55,199 nt of DNA from Sphingomonas sp. 32-66-10 (GTDB lineage Bacteria > Pseudomonadota > Alphaproteobacteria > Sphingomonadales > Sphingomonadaceae), in the NCBI GenBank assembly GCA_002280565.1, contig NCEF01000011.1:1-55199 (forward strand), given 5' to 3'. The translations under genes and the position numbers were made by a program. Below the pieces are notes generated by a model. The model made no database searches. It saw only the letters and a list, made by a program, of their open reading frames with translations, and was not told the DNA's origin. Positions 15,892 through 27,952 of this stretch are shown here, piece by piece. Within the stretch, counting starts at the first letter, position 1. The number at the start of each line of letters is the position of its first letter.

Positions 15892-18345
15892 ATGTCCGCT
15901 TATTCGTTCCGGTTCGTTGCGGTCATGATATGCGCGGTGCTGCTGGCGATCTTGCCGGTTGGTGCGACGGCTGCAGCTGCCGAAGCAATTGATACCAAAC
16001 TGCTCGCGGTCATTGGCGGATCGCCGGATCGGCCGTGGAAAATGCGGGACAAGATTCCAAGTGCGCGTTCGACGGCGGAGGACCAGATCGAGCGGCTCGA
16101 ACGACATGCTGCGACCCCGCGGGAGCAGATTGCTCAGCTGGACAAGGAAAGGCCGGCCGATCGTAGCGACGCGCCCGAAAAGGCCCGGATGGGCGGCGAT
16201 CCGCCCCCGCCGGCGCCGCCGACCGAGACCGGCTTCGCGCCGCCCCCGCGTCCCGACCTTGCACCCGTTACCGCGCCAGCGGCGGGTGCCATCTGCACGA
16301 TCGAACAGAAGAATGCCTGGCTGGAACAGCTCGATGCGCTGACCGTGGAAGCTGATCGGCGGCTGGTGGCCGCGAGTGATCACTTGAAGGGGCTGGCACG
16401 GCTGTCGAGCGAGATGTCTGCGGCGCGAGCGCCCATCGACCATATCGCCGCAGTCACCCAGGAAGCGCGCGATTACCATACGGTCGTCAACGCCATGCGC
16501 GACGCAGCTGACGCGATCCGCGTCGAGCGTGCAGCGGCGCTCAATCGCCCGCTCGATCCCTGCCCGGCAGAGGGGCCGGTCGATCCGCCCGTGCCGTCGA
16601 CCGGATTGCGGTTTCAGCCTGAAACTGCGCGTAAGGTGCTTGGTGCGGGAGGAAGGCTGCCAGCGAAGGAATGCCCCAAGAAGCGCCGGGCCGAGCTGCG
16701 CAAGCCGATCACCGTCGGGTCGAACGGAAAGGTGGGTTCGGGCGCACGCACGACCAAAAAGCTGCTGGGCACGCTTGGCGGCCTTGCCGGTGGGCTCCTT
16801 GGCGGCGGTGGCGGTGGCGGGGGCGGCAGTGGATCGGGCGGTCCGCGCGTCGCCGACTGCAAGATCAAGGACTCGGAAAAGACGCTCTTCACCGACCCGG
16901 TGACCGGCACGACCCTGAAGGTCGGTGCCAAACGCACGGGCGACACGGTCGTTGTGTTCGCGGATATCGGCAAGTCGGCTGACAAGGGCACGTTCCAGGG
17001 TGGCTGGATCGAGACTTCAGATGGTGGCGTGTTCGGCCCGCACCGTGCAGACATTTGCGAATTGTGGGGCGAATGGAAGCTGACGGTGAGCTGGACCCGC
17101 TCGACCTATGTCGACGGTCAGCTCGTCTCGCGTGAATCGGGTGGATTTTCGAAGGGCGGCCTGTTCAGCCTGCCCGGGATCGTCTCGACCGATGCCGCCC
17201 CCTCGGGGATGTGGCAGCAGCTCGGCTTCTCCAATGCCCAGGCGGGTGCGCGCGGCGTGGCGATGCAGTATCGCGTCCCGGCGGCCGAACTGGCTCAGGC
17301 GCCAATGAACATCGTGATCCATGTGACACGACCTTCGCAGAAGATGGTTGATACCGTGCCGTTCGACCTGGTGATGACCGAGGGACCCGATGGTATCGCG
17401 CTTACCCAGGCACCCCCAGAGGAGGATGCGGCTTGCCCTCCCGACGAAGGCTCGTCTGCCGGGATGGACGAGGGCGCAGTTGCCTCGGGTCCGGAAACGC
17501 CACCGACAAGTTTGAGCGGTAAGACGCGTGTCGCTGGCGCCGAATCGGTGGGCGGTCGCACACCGCCGCCGGACCCAAAGCCAGAAAGCGGAACGCCGCG
17601 TCGCGATCCGCCACTCAAGGATGACGGCGGCAGCGTGTTCATCGGGCTGCCCCCGCCCGAAGGCGCGCAATATCACTCGGTCGAACGCGAACCAAAGCCG
17701 CGCTACTTCACCGTCGAACGCGCGCCGCCGATCCGGTATCACAGCGTCGAACGCGATGCTGCCGACAGCGGCAACGTCGCCTTGGTGGAGATCGATGCGA
17801 CGGCCTGTACTAAAGGGGTTGCGACGGCGACCCCTGCGAATTCAACCGTCACGATCGCCTGCACTCCCACGCCGGGCGCGACAAAGGCCGAACTTGTGGT
17901 GTGCGGCAAGCCTGGAAACATGGTCGATCGGGCTCGGTTGTGCGTGACCGAACCCGTGCCCGGGGCAGTCAAGTCCTTCGCATTCCCGCACGTTCTGGAA
18001 CAGACAGGCGGTAGTTCATCCAACCAGTTCTCCTTCGATACCTCCTTCTCCATAACCTATGCTGCGGGGCTGCAGGCACCGGCGACGGGATGCGGTACGC
18101 AGGTCGACGTGTTCCTGTTCGATCCCGCGACCGACGGGACTGTCACCAAGCCGGTGTCACCGTCCAGCGCAGTGAAGCTGCTACCGATCTGTGTCGATGC
18201 ACTATCAAGTGGCGCGCAAACGGGTGAAGGTCTGCTCGTGCCATTCGGGCCGGATTTCGGAGGTGCGGTATCAGCTGGTACTGTGATTCGCGGCTTGGAC
18301 ACCGATCGAACGGCGCGCGATATTGGTGTCCGATTCTCCTGGTAG
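15892..18345 (+). CDS. Large exported protein of unknown function
   Basis: An 817-residue protein with a clear signal peptide (RFVAVMICAVLLAILPVGATA). Visible parts: a charged helical stretch at ~60-95 (IERLERHAATPREQIAQLDK), Pro-rich linker, a second helical part, a Gly-rich spacer at ~297-317, a beta-rich domain with YVDGQLVSRESGGFS, a Pro/Ser-rich linker, three short repeats at ~593-623 (YHSVERE, YFTVERA, YHSVERD) and a C-terminal beta domain with paired Cys. I do not recognise any domain. ATG 15892 is chosen because GGGAGAGG lies just upstream; ATG 15856 is in frame too. Confidence 0.75.
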   Translation: MSAYSFRFVAVMICAVLLAILPVGATAAAAEAIDTKLLAVIGGSPDRPWKMRDKIPSARSTAEDQIERLERHAATPREQIAQLDKERPADRSDAPEKARMGGDPPPPAPPTETGFAPPPRPDLAPVTAPAAGAICTIEQKNAWLEQLDALTVEADRRLVAASDHLKGLARLSSEMSAARAPIDHIAAVTQEARDYHTVVNAMRDAADAIRVERAAALNRPLDPCPAEGPVDPPVPSTGLRFQPETARKVLGAGGRLPAKECPKKRRAELRKPITVGSNGKVGSGARTTKKLLGTLGGLAGGLLGGGGGGGGGSGSGGPRVADCKIKDSEKTLFTDPVTGTTLKVGAKRTGDTVVVFADIGKSADKGTFQGGWIETSDGGVFGPHRADICELWGEWKLTVSWTRSTYVDGQLVSRESGGFSKGGLFSLPGIVSTDAAPSGMWQQLGFSNAQAGARGVAMQYRVPAAELAQAPMNIVIHVTRPSQKMVDTVPFDLVMTEGPDGIALTQAPPEEDAACPPDEGSSAGMDEGAVASGPETPPTSLSGKTRVAGAESVGGRTPPPDPKPESGTPRRDPPLKDDGGSVFIGLPPPEGAQYHSVEREPKPRYFTVERAPPIRYHSVERDAADSGNVALVEIDATACTKGVATATPANSTVTIACTPTPGATKAELVVCGKPGNMVDRARLCVTEPVPGAVKSFAFPHVLEQTGGSSSNQFSFDTSFSITYAAGLQAPATGCGTQVDVFLFDPATDGTVTKPVSPSSAVKLLPICVDALSSGAQTGEGLLVPFGPDFGGAVSAGTVIRGLDTDRTARDIGVRFSW

Positions 18346-18430
18346 CGCGAGGAGATCGGGCGGCGATCCAGCGCCGGAGCGCCTCGGGGTGGTGGACAGA
18401 ATCGAAGGGCGATGCATAAACCGCGCCCGG

Positions 18431-19063
18431 ATGCTCCGTTCCCTGTCCTCTGCCGCACGACTGCGCATCGCCGCCCTGGTGCTGGCGATCATCGCGCTCG
18501 CGCTGATCGCCTTGGGCGGACGGTGCATGTTGCCGACGATGGTCAGCTGTTCGGCCTCCACCATCTTTGGCGGTCCCAAGCTGGATGTGCCCTACAAGAG
18601 TACGCGGCGCGATGTGGTGGCATTGATGCTCGAAATGGGTGAGGTGAAGCCCGGCGACACGGTGATCGACCTTGGCACCGGCGACGGGCGTATCCTGATC
18701 GCGGCTGCCAAGGAGCGTGGCGCGCATGGGCTGGGCGTCGATCTCGATCCGGTGCTGATCCGCAAGGCGCGCGATGCGGCTGCGGATGCCGGTGTTGCGG
18801 ACCGGGTGCGATTCGAGGCAGCGGATCTGTTCAAGACCGACCTCAGCTCCGCCGATGTGGTTACCATGTATCTGCTGCCCGAAGTGAATCTGCGCCTGCG
18901 TCCGCAGCTGTTCGCGCAGCTGAAGCCCGGCACCCGCGTGGTCAGCCACGCATTCGACATGGGTGACTGGAAGCCGGAGGCGAAACGGAAGGCGGGCGGC
19001 TCGACCGTATATATGTGGCGTATCCCCGAACGGCCGCCTGTCAGCGCCGAAACACCCCGTTGA
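18431..19063 (+). CDS. Membrane-anchored class I SAM-dependent methyltransferase
   Basis: About 210 residues: one N-terminal membrane helix (IAALVLAIIALALIALGG), then a Rossmann methyltransferase domain with motif I VIDLGTGDGRILIAAA at ~77-92, the acidic GVDLDPVLIRKA strand and DVVTMYLLPEVN. The substrate is unknown. ATG 18431 gives a sensible membrane N-terminus; the frame is open to 18323. Its stop codon overlaps the -35 box of the str operon promoter. Confidence 0.82.
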   Translation: MLRSLSSAARLRIAALVLAIIALALIALGGRCMLPTMVSCSASTIFGGPKLDVPYKSTRRDVVALMLEMGEVKPGDTVIDLGTGDGRILIAAAKERGAHGLGVDLDPVLIRKARDAAADAGVADRVRFEAADLFKTDLSSADVVTMYLLPEVNLRLRPQLFAQLKPGTRVVSHAFDMGDWKPEAKRKAGGSTVYMWRIPERPPVSAETPR

Positions 19064-19088
19064 CCGGTGGGGGGCACGCGTATATAGG
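19060..19088 (+). promoter_or_regulatory. Promoter of the str operon (rpsL)
   Basis: TTGACC (19060-19065), a 17-base spacer and TATAGG (19083-19088) give a near-consensus housekeeping promoter 155 bases before rpsL. The -35 box overlaps the stop of the methyltransferase gene. Confidence 0.7.
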
Positions 19089-19094
19089 CCGCGC

Positions 19095-19184
19095 GCTCGC
19101 AGGGATTCCGTCCCGCGAGCTTTATTGAGCTGAACGTTGTTGGAGACGCCAGGGCCCGGAGGCCGCGCTAGGCCGCTAGGGTCC
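19095..19184 (+). promoter_or_regulatory. Structured rpsL leader with two hairpins
   Basis: Hairpin 1: GCTCGC-A-GGGA (19095-19105) pairs with TCCC-GCGAGC (19111-19120) and is followed by TTTATT. Hairpin 2: AGGGCCC (from 19151) pairs with GGGTCCT (one G-T) around inner GGCC/GGCC pairing and is followed by TTTCGTATTTT. Both look like weak terminators early in the leader, consistent with attenuation or transcript processing of the str operon; this is inferred from sequence only. Confidence 0.45.
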
Positions 19185-19243
19185 TTTCGTATTTTCCGGT
19201 CACACGGCTCCAGCAAAGTAACCATTGGAAGGTGAAGGGCTTC

Positions 19244-19615
19244 ATGCCGACGATTAACCAGCTGGTCCGCAAGGGCCGCGTTTTGCAGAAGACCAAGTCG
19301 AAGGTCCCTGCGATGGAGCAGAACCCGCAGAAGCGTGGCGTTTGCACCCGTGTCTATACCACGACCCCGAAGAAGCCGAACTCGGCACTGCGCAAGGTGG
19401 CCAAGGTTCGCCTGACCAACCAGCGCGAAGTGATTTCGTACATCCCCGGCGAAGGCCACAATCTTCAGGAGCACTCGGTGGTCCTGATCCGCGGCGGTCG
19501 CGTTCGCGATCTTCCCGGCGTGCGCTATCACGTCCTGCGCGGTGTGCTCGATACCCAGGGTGTCAAGGATCGCAAGCAGAGCCGTTCGAAGTACGGCGCG
19601 AAGCGTCCGAAGTAA
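19244..19615 (+). CDS. rpsL: 30S ribosomal protein S12
   Basis: A 123-residue S12, full length, with hallmark [19 protein letters not shown] and [16 protein letters not shown] motifs. S12 sits at the decoding centre and controls accuracy. Lys43 is the normal residue, but position 88 (Met counted as 1; codon 19505-19507, CGC) is Arg in GGRVRDLPG, where E. coli has Lys. Start ATG 19244 with GGAAGGTGAAGGG upstream. First gene of the str operon. Confidence 0.98.
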   Translation: MPTINQLVRKGRVLQKTKSKVPAMEQNPQKRGVCTRVYTTTPKKPNSALRKVAKVRLTNQREVISYIPGEGHNLQEHSVVLIRGGRVRDLPGVRYHVLRGVLDTQGVKDRKQSRSKYGAKRPK

Positions 19616-19674
19616 GCCAGAGTAAGCCCCGGACGGGTTCCGGAACCGGCTGAAGTTTTAGAAGGAAATTCAAG

Positions 19675-20145
19675 ATGGCACGTCGTCGTCGTCCCGAAAA
19701 GCGGGAAATCCTGCCCGATCCCGTGTATGGGGATCAGGTTCTGTCGAAGTTCATGAACAGCGTGATGCTGGACGGCAAGAAGGCCGTCGCGGAAGGCATC
19801 GTCTATTCGGCGCTTCAGGTTGTCGAGCAGCGCGCGAAGAAGGACCCGCTGGGCGTCTTCCACGAAGCGCTGAACAACATTAAGCCGGGCATCGAAGTGC
19901 GCAGCCGCCGTGTCGGCGGTGCGACCTATCAGGTCCCCGTCGAAGTGCGCCCCGAGCGCGCCCAGGCGCTGGCGATCCGCTGGCTGATCGCTTCGGCCCG
20001 CAACCGCAGCGAGAACACCATGTCGGCGCGCCTGTCGGGCGAGCTGCTGGATGCTTCGAACAATCGCGGCAACGCGGTGAAGAAGCGCGAGGACACGCAC
20101 CGCATGGCGGAAGCGAACCGCGCGTTCAGCCACTACCGCTGGTAA
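19675..20145 (+). CDS. rpsG: 30S ribosomal protein S7
   Basis: 156 residues, the normal bacterial length, starting [16 protein letters not shown] with the conserved [14 protein letters not shown], and [20 protein letters not shown]7 nucleates the 30S head and contacts the E-site tRNA; in E. coli it also autoregulates the str operon. A clear AGAAGGAAATTC RBS precedes the ATG. It is 59 bases after rpsL. Confidence 0.98.
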   Translation: MARRRRPEKREILPDPVYGDQVLSKFMNSVMLDGKKAVAEGIVYSALQVVEQRAKKDPLGVFHEALNNIKPGIEVRSRRVGGATYQVPVEVRPERAQALAIRWLIASARNRSENTMSARLSGELLDASNNRGNAVKKREDTHRMAEANRAFSHYRW

Positions 20146-20239
20146 AGACGGCGTTGCCGGTCTTTTTCCGGTAACATTCTTACCTATATCCCGGGGAGTC
20201 GCTTCTGGCGGCTCCCCATACCCTTAAGGAACCACGATC

Positions 20240-22333
<2,094 letters not shown>

Positions 22334-22423
22334 GGCTGGCGTTCAACGAAATTGATCGCTATGGGGCCGCGTTCTCGTGAGTCCCATGGCGGTCCGGGAA
22401 ATTGACTCAGAAGGTAGGAAATA

Positions 22424-23620
<1,197 letters not shown>

Positions 23621-23648
23621 TCGACGCCCTTCGGGGCTGAGAATGAAG

Positions 23649-23683
23649 AGCCCGGCTTCCCCCAGAGGGAGGCCGGGCTTTTT
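23649..23683 (+). terminator. Strong Rho-independent terminator after tuf
   Basis: A 13-bp stem (AGCCCGGCTTCCC with GGGAGGCCGGGCT), a five-base loop CCAGA and a TTTTT run. It separates str from the S10 group. Confidence 0.9.
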
Positions 23684-23746
23684 GGTTGTTGCCGATGATG
23701 TGCCTTGTGCGTGGCGCGAGAGGTGCCTGTTGGGTTAGGGTTCGCT

Positions 23747-24046
23747 ATGCCATTCCGACTCCTGATCTGCGACAATGGTGTCCTGTCGCTCGAATTTGAG
23801 CCTGGCGACATGCATATCGTGCGAGCGGCCATCGTGCGACAGTTCGGAGCGCTGACTGTGGAGCGCCGCGTAGTCTCTTCGGAAGTTCACTTTGGCGGTG
23901 AGTCGTTCACGTTCCAAAACGAATGGGACGATCCTTGTCTGATCACGTCAACAGAGAGCGGACGAACGATCCTTCGCCGCTTATATGATGATCTTATGGC
24001 AATCGAAGCACAGCTGGACCCAGGGTCGAACTCGGAGCGACGCTAG
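23747..24046 (+). CDS. Hypothetical protein between tuf and rpsJ
   Basis: A 99-residue protein (MPFRLLICDNGVLSLEFEPG...), acidic, with alternating hydrophobic strands, FTFQNEWDDPCL in the middle and a helical end (TILRRLYDDLMAIEAQ). No signal peptide or membrane segment. It looks like a small cytosolic alpha/beta domain; I do not recognise the family, though its build is like some immunity or SMI1-type small proteins. Codon use is less GC-biased than in the ribosomal genes around it. It lies after the tuf terminator and before rpsJ, a place normally without a gene. RBS is weak. Confidence 0.6.
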   Translation: MPFRLLICDNGVLSLEFEPGDMHIVRAAIVRQFGALTVERRVVSSEVHFGGESFTFQNEWDDPCLITSTESGRTILRRLYDDLMAIEAQLDPGSNSERR

Positions 24047-24185
24047 AGCGAACGGCAGAGCGAAATTTCTGCCTCGTACCCCTTGCCAATCCCCCGCTTC
24101 CGCTGTAGTGGCCCGCCTTCGTTTTAGCGTATGAACCAGCAAGAGGCGTGTTTCACGCGCCCCGCTCTTTCGCATTGGTAGGGAC

Positions 24186-24494
24186 ATGGACAACAATATC
24201 CGCATCCGCCTGAAGGCGTTCGACCACCGCGTGCTCGATCAGGCCGCAAGCGACATCGCCGACACCGCGCGCCGCACTGGCGCGATGATCCGTGGCCCGA
24301 TCCCGCTCCCGACCCACATCGACAAGTTCACGGTCAACCGTGGCCCGCACATCGACAAGAAGTCGCGTGAGCAGTTCGAGACGCGCACCTACAAGCGCCT
24401 GCTCGACATCGTTCAGCCCACCGCCCAGACCGTTGACGCGCTGATGAAGCTCGACCTCGCTGCTGGCGTTGACGTGGAGATCAAGCTGGCCTAA
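24186..24494 (+). CDS. rpsJ: 30S ribosomal protein S10
   Basis: 102 residues: [20 protein letters not shown] at the start and the conserved [20 protein letters not shown] loop. S10 is a 30S head protein and a NusE transcription-antitermination partner. TAGGGAC lies just before the ATG. The 139-base gap upstream contains GGCGTG-TTT-CACGCG and must supply a promoter if the tuf terminator is efficient; TTGCCA at ~24086 is a possible -35 but I see no convincing -10. Confidence 0.97.
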   Translation: MDNNIRIRLKAFDHRVLDQAASDIADTARRTGAMIRGPIPLPTHIDKFTVNRGPHIDKKSREQFETRTYKRLLDIVQPTAQTVDALMKLDLAAGVDVEIKLA

Positions 24495-24549
24495 AGGCCG
24501 CGCTCTCCCAACGAGATTCGCGATTCCATTGGGGTCGCGCAGGGCTGGC

Positions 24550-24754
24550 CGGATCGTCCCGATCCGATGAACCGCCCCGGAGCGAAAGCTCTAAACGACA
24601 TAGGGATACCGCCGGACTTCGGTCCGGGCTGCGTCCCCCGTCTTTCCTGCCTTCGGGTCGGAATTCAGCCCGGACGGGGGCTCGCATCATATCTACGGGC
24701 TGAGGCATGCACCCTTCGGAATGGTCCGCGGGGTGCCTCTGTATTGAGGAGCAA
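24550..24754 (+). promoter_or_regulatory. Structured leader between rpsJ and rplC with alternative helices
   Basis: The 266-base gap carries four perfect helices. (1) CGGATCG 24550-24556 with CGATCCG 24560-24566. (A) CCGGAC 24612-24617 with GTCCGG 24622-24627 across a TTCG tetraloop. (C) CCCCCGTC 24635-24642 with GACGGGGG 24673-24680. (B) GTCCGGGCTG 24622-24631 with CAGCCCGGAC 24666-24675. B shares bases with both A and C, so {A,C} and {B} exclude each other. A last hairpin (GCACCC/GGGTGC, ~24709-24735) sits next to the rplC RBS. The architecture suggests a ribosomal-protein-responsive leader; the ligand is unknown. Confidence 0.55.
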
Positions 24755-24760
24755 CAGATC

Positions 24761-25519
24761 ATGCGCACTGGCGTGATCGCGAAGAAACTGGGGATGACCC
24801 GCCTGTTCAAGGACGACGGCCGCCACGTGCCGGTCACCGTTCTGAGCCTCGAAGGCGTTCAGGTCGTCGCCCGTCGCGAAATGGACAAGGACGGCTACAC
24901 CGCCGTGCAGCTGGGCGCTGGCAGCGCCAAGGCGAAGAACGTCGCCAAGCCGCAGCGCGGCCAGTTCGGCAAGGCCGAGGTGGAGCCCAAGGCAATCCTC
25001 GCGGAATTCCGCGTGGACGCGGATGGTCTGCTTGACGTGGGCGCCGAGATTTCGGCCGACCATTATGTCGCGGGCCAGTTTGTCGACATTCAGGGTCGTA
25101 CGCAGGGCAAGGGCTTTGCGGGCGGCATGAAGCGCTGGGGCTTCGGCGGTATGCGTGCAACGCACGGCGTGTCGATCAGCCACCGCGCGCTGGGTTCGAC
25201 CGGTAACCGCCAGGATCCGGGCAAGGTCTTCAAGAACAAGAAGATGGCCGGCCATATGGGCGACAAGAACCGCACGCAGCAGAATCTCGAAATCGTCGGC
25301 ACCGACGTCGAGCGCGGCCTCATCTTCGTCAAGGGCTCGGTCCCTGGCTCGAAGGGTGGCTGGCTGTTCGTCAAGGATGCGGTGAAGGTCGCGCGTCACG
25401 CCGACGCGCCGTTCCCCGCCGGCATCAAGACTGCCGCCAACAGCAACGACACCGCCGCAGCGGACACCCCGGCCGATACGGTCGAGGCGCCTGAGGCGAC
25501 CGAAGGCCAGGAGGGCTGA
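24761..25519 (+). CDS. rplC: 50S ribosomal protein L3
   Basis: 252 residues; the core (1-~210) has [33 protein letters not shown] and [20 protein letters not shown] (the loop carrying the methylated Gln in E. coli). The last ~40 residues are an Ala/Glu/Asp-rich acidic tail ([20 protein letters not shown]) absent from E. coli L3 (209 residues) but common in Alphaproteobacteria. Start ATG 24761 after GAGGAGCAAC. L3 is an early 50S assembly protein near the peptidyl-transferase centre. Confidence 0.97.
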   Translation: MRTGVIAKKLGMTRLFKDDGRHVPVTVLSLEGVQVVARREMDKDGYTAVQLGAGSAKAKNVAKPQRGQFGKAEVEPKAILAEFRVDADGLLDVGAEISADHYVAGQFVDIQGRTQGKGFAGGMKRWGFGGMRATHGVSISHRALGSTGNRQDPGKVFKNKKMAGHMGDKNRTQQNLEIVGTDVERGLIFVKGSVPGSKGGWLFVKDAVKVARHADAPFPAGIKTAANSNDTAAADTPADTVEAPEATEGQEG

Positions 25520-25521
25520 AC

Positions 25522-26136
25522 GTGAAGGTCAAGGTTCAAACCCTCGACGCCAAGGAATCGGGCGACATCGAGCTCAATGACGCCGTGTTCGGCCTTGAGC
25601 CGCGCGCCGACATTCTGCACCGCGTCGTCACCTGGCAGCTGTGGAACCGCCGCGGCACCGCCCGTCCGACGCGCGAGCGTTCGGAAGTATCGCGCACCGG
25701 CAAGAAGTTCGGTCGCCAGAAGGGTGGCGGCACGGCCCGTCACGGCGATCGTGCCGCTCCGATCTTCATCGGCGGTGGTAAGGCCCATGGCGCCCGTCTG
25801 CGTGACTTCAACATCTCGCTGAACAAGAAGGTTCGCGCGCTGGGTCTGAAGATGGCGCTGTCGAGCCACGCCAAGGCGGGTTCGCTGATCGTCCTCGACG
25901 GGTTCGAGGCGAGCAAGACGTCGGCGCTGAAGGATCAGTTCGCTGGTCTGAACGTCGGCCGCAAGACGCTGGTGATCGACGCGGATGCCGGCAACGGCTT
26001 CCTCGCCGCGCGCAACCTGACGGACGTCAACGTCCTGCCGGCGGTTGGTGCCAACGTCTATGACATCCTGAAGCACGACACGCTGGTCCTGACCCGCGCT
26101 GCCGTCGAAAAGCTGGAGGCGCGCTTCAATGGCTAA
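25522..26136 (+). CDS. rplD: 50S ribosomal protein L4
   Basis: 204 residues with the L4 extended loop ([20 protein letters not shown] and [20 protein letters not shown]) and the C-terminal globular domain. L4 lines the exit tunnel and in E. coli represses the S10 operon by binding its leader, which is relevant to the structured region upstream of rplC. GTG start two bases after the rplC stop, overlapping rplW by eight bases at its end. Confidence 0.97.
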   Translation: MKVKVQTLDAKESGDIELNDAVFGLEPRADILHRVVTWQLWNRRGTARPTRERSEVSRTGKKFGRQKGGGTARHGDRAAPIFIGGGKAHGARLRDFNISLNKKVRALGLKMALSSHAKAGSLIVLDGFEASKTSALKDQFAGLNVGRKTLVIDADAGNGFLAARNLTDVNVLPAVGANVYDILKHDTLVLTRAAVEKLEARFNG

Positions 26137-26440
26137 GAAGGAGCAGATCGACATCCGTCATTATGACGTGATCGTCGCGCCGCACATCACCGAGAAGTCG
26201 ACGCTGGTTTCTGAAGCCAATGCCGTCGTCTTCAAGGTCGCGAACGATGCGACCAAGCCGCAGATCAAGGCGGCGGTCGAGGCGATCTTCGGCGTCGGTG
26301 TCACCGCGGTGAACACCATCGTCCAGAAGGGCAAGACGAAGCGCTGGAAGGGCAAGCCCTACACGCGCAGCGACATCAAGAAGGCGATCGTCACCCTCAA
26401 GGATGGTGACTCGATCGACGTGACGCAGGGGGTCAACTGA
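26129..26440 (+). CDS. rplW: 50S ribosomal protein L23
   Basis: 103 residues: [16 protein letters not shown] at the start and [20 protein letters not shown] late, the usual L23 landmarks. L23 is at the tunnel exit and is the docking site for trigger factor and SRP. Overlaps rplD by eight bases, so translation is coupled. Confidence 0.97.
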   Translation: MAKKEQIDIRHYDVIVAPHITEKSTLVSEANAVVFKVANDATKPQIKAAVEAIFGVGVTAVNTIVQKGKTKRWKGKPYTRSDIKKAIVTLKDGDSIDVTQGVN

Positions 26441-26442
26441 CC

Positions 26443-27288
26443 ATGGCGCTCAAGAATTATAACCCGACCTCGCCGGCGCGGCGCGGCCTGATCCTGGTGG
26501 ACCGTTCGGGTCTGCACAAGGGCGGCCCCGTCAAGGCGCTGACCGAAGGCAAGCGCAAGACCGGCGGCCGCAACAACAAGGGCCATGTGACGTCGCGCGG
26601 CATCGCGGGCGGCCACAAGCAGCGTTACCGCATCATCGACTTCAAGCGTCGCACGTGGGACGTCGAAGGCACCGTGGAGCGGATCGAATATGATCCCAAC
26701 CGCACCGCCTTCATCGCGCTGATCAACTATGGCACCGCGGAAACGCCGGACTATGCCTATATCATCGCTCCCCAGCGCCTTGGCGTTGGCGACAAGGTGA
26801 TCGCGGGCAAGAAGACCGACGTGAAGCCGGGCAACGCCATGGAGCTGGGTCAGATGCCGGTCGGCACCATCGTCCACAATGTGGAGATGAAGCCGGGCAA
26901 GGGTGGTCAGATCGCACGTTCGGCCGGCACCTATGTGCAGGTCGTCGGTCGTGACCGCGGCATGGTGATCGTTCGCCTGAACTCGGGCGAGCAGCGCTAC
27001 ATCCGCTCGGATTGCATGGGCACCGTTGGCGCCGTGTCGAACCCCGACAATGGCAACACCAACCTCGCCAAGGCTGGCCGCAACCGCTGGAAGGGCATCC
27101 GCCCGCTGACCCGCGGTGTTGCCAAGAACCCGGTCGACCACCCGCACGGCGGTGGTGAAGGCCGGACCTCGGGCGGCCGTCATCCGGTCACCCCGTGGGG
27201 CAAGCCGACCAAGGGTGCGCGCACCCGTCACAACAAGGCGACGGACAAGTTCATCATCCGCAGCCGCCACGCGAAGAAGAAGGGCTAA
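26443..27288 (+). CDS. rplB: 50S ribosomal protein L2
   Basis: 281 residues with [16 protein letters not shown] at the start, [12 protein letters not shown], and the highly conserved C-terminal region [20 protein letters not shown] containing the His essential near the peptidyl-transferase centre. L2 is a primary 23S rRNA binder needed for subunit joining. Two bases separate it from rplW. Confidence 0.98.
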   Translation: MALKNYNPTSPARRGLILVDRSGLHKGGPVKALTEGKRKTGGRNNKGHVTSRGIAGGHKQRYRIIDFKRRTWDVEGTVERIEYDPNRTAFIALINYGTAETPDYAYIIAPQRLGVGDKVIAGKKTDVKPGNAMELGQMPVGTIVHNVEMKPGKGGQIARSAGTYVQVVGRDRGMVIVRLNSGEQRYIRSDCMGTVGAVSNPDNGNTNLAKAGRNRWKGIRPLTRGVAKNPVDHPHGGGEGRTSGGRHPVTPWGKPTKGARTRHNKATDKFIIRSRHAKKKG

Positions 27289-27291
27289 CCT

Positions 27292-27570
27292 ATGGCTCGC
27301 TCCGTTTGGAAGGGTCCGTTCGTGGACCTCCACCTCCTGAAGAAGGCGGAAGTCGCTCAGGAGAGCTCGGGCCGTAGCGGTCCGATCAAGACCTGGTCGC
27401 GTCGTTCGACCATCCTGCCGCAGTTCGTCGGCCTGACCTTCAGCGTCTACAACGGCCGCAAGTTCGTGCCGGTGTCGGTGAATGAGGACATGGTCGGCAT
27501 GAAGCTCGGCGAGTTCGCCCCGACCCGGTATTTCCCGGGCCACGCGGCCGACAAGAAGGGTAAGCGCTAA
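27292..27570 (+). CDS. rpsS: 30S ribosomal protein S19
   Basis: 92 residues, full length: [20 protein letters not shown], then [19 protein letters not shown] and [20 protein letters not shown]19 lies in the 30S head near S13. Starts three bases after rplB within the S10 group. Confidence 0.98.
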   Translation: MARSVWKGPFVDLHLLKKAEVAQESSGRSGPIKTWSRRSTILPQFVGLTFSVYNGRKFVPVSVNEDMVGMKLGEFAPTRYFPGHAADKKGKR

Positions 27571-27571
27571 C

Positions 27572-27952
27572 ATGTCGAAGCCCAAGGCTCCCCGTCGCGT
27601 CAGCGACAATGAGGCGCTGTCGGTCGGCACGCAGATCCGTGGTTCGGCGCAGAAGCTGAACCTGGTTGCTGGCCTGATCCGCGGCAAGCGTGCCGGTGAC
27701 GCACTCAACATCCTCTCCTTCAGCACGAAGGCGATGGCGGTTGACGCGCGCAAGGTGCTGGCTTCGGCCATCGCCAATGCCGAGAACAACCACAATCTCG
27801 ACGTCGACGCGCTCGTCGTCGCCGAGGCGTCGGTCGGCAAGTCGATCACCATGAAGCGGTTCCACACCCGTGGTCGCGGCAAGTCGACGCGCATCCTGAA
27901 GCCGTTCAGCCGTCTGCGCATCGTGGTGCGCGAAGTGCAGGAAGAAGCATAA
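27572..27952 (+). CDS. rplV: 50S ribosomal protein L22
   Basis: 126 residues with [20 protein letters not shown] and the hairpin loop [20 protein letters not shown] that narrows the exit tunnel and is a site of macrolide-resistance changes. The loop looks normal. Ends overlapping the rpsC start by one base (TAATG). Confidence 0.98.
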   Translation: MSKPKAPRRVSDNEALSVGTQIRGSAQKLNLVAGLIRGKRAGDALNILSFSTKAMAVDARKVLASAIANAENNHNLDVDALVVAEASVGKSITMKRFHTRGRGKSTRILKPFSRLRIVVREVQEEA

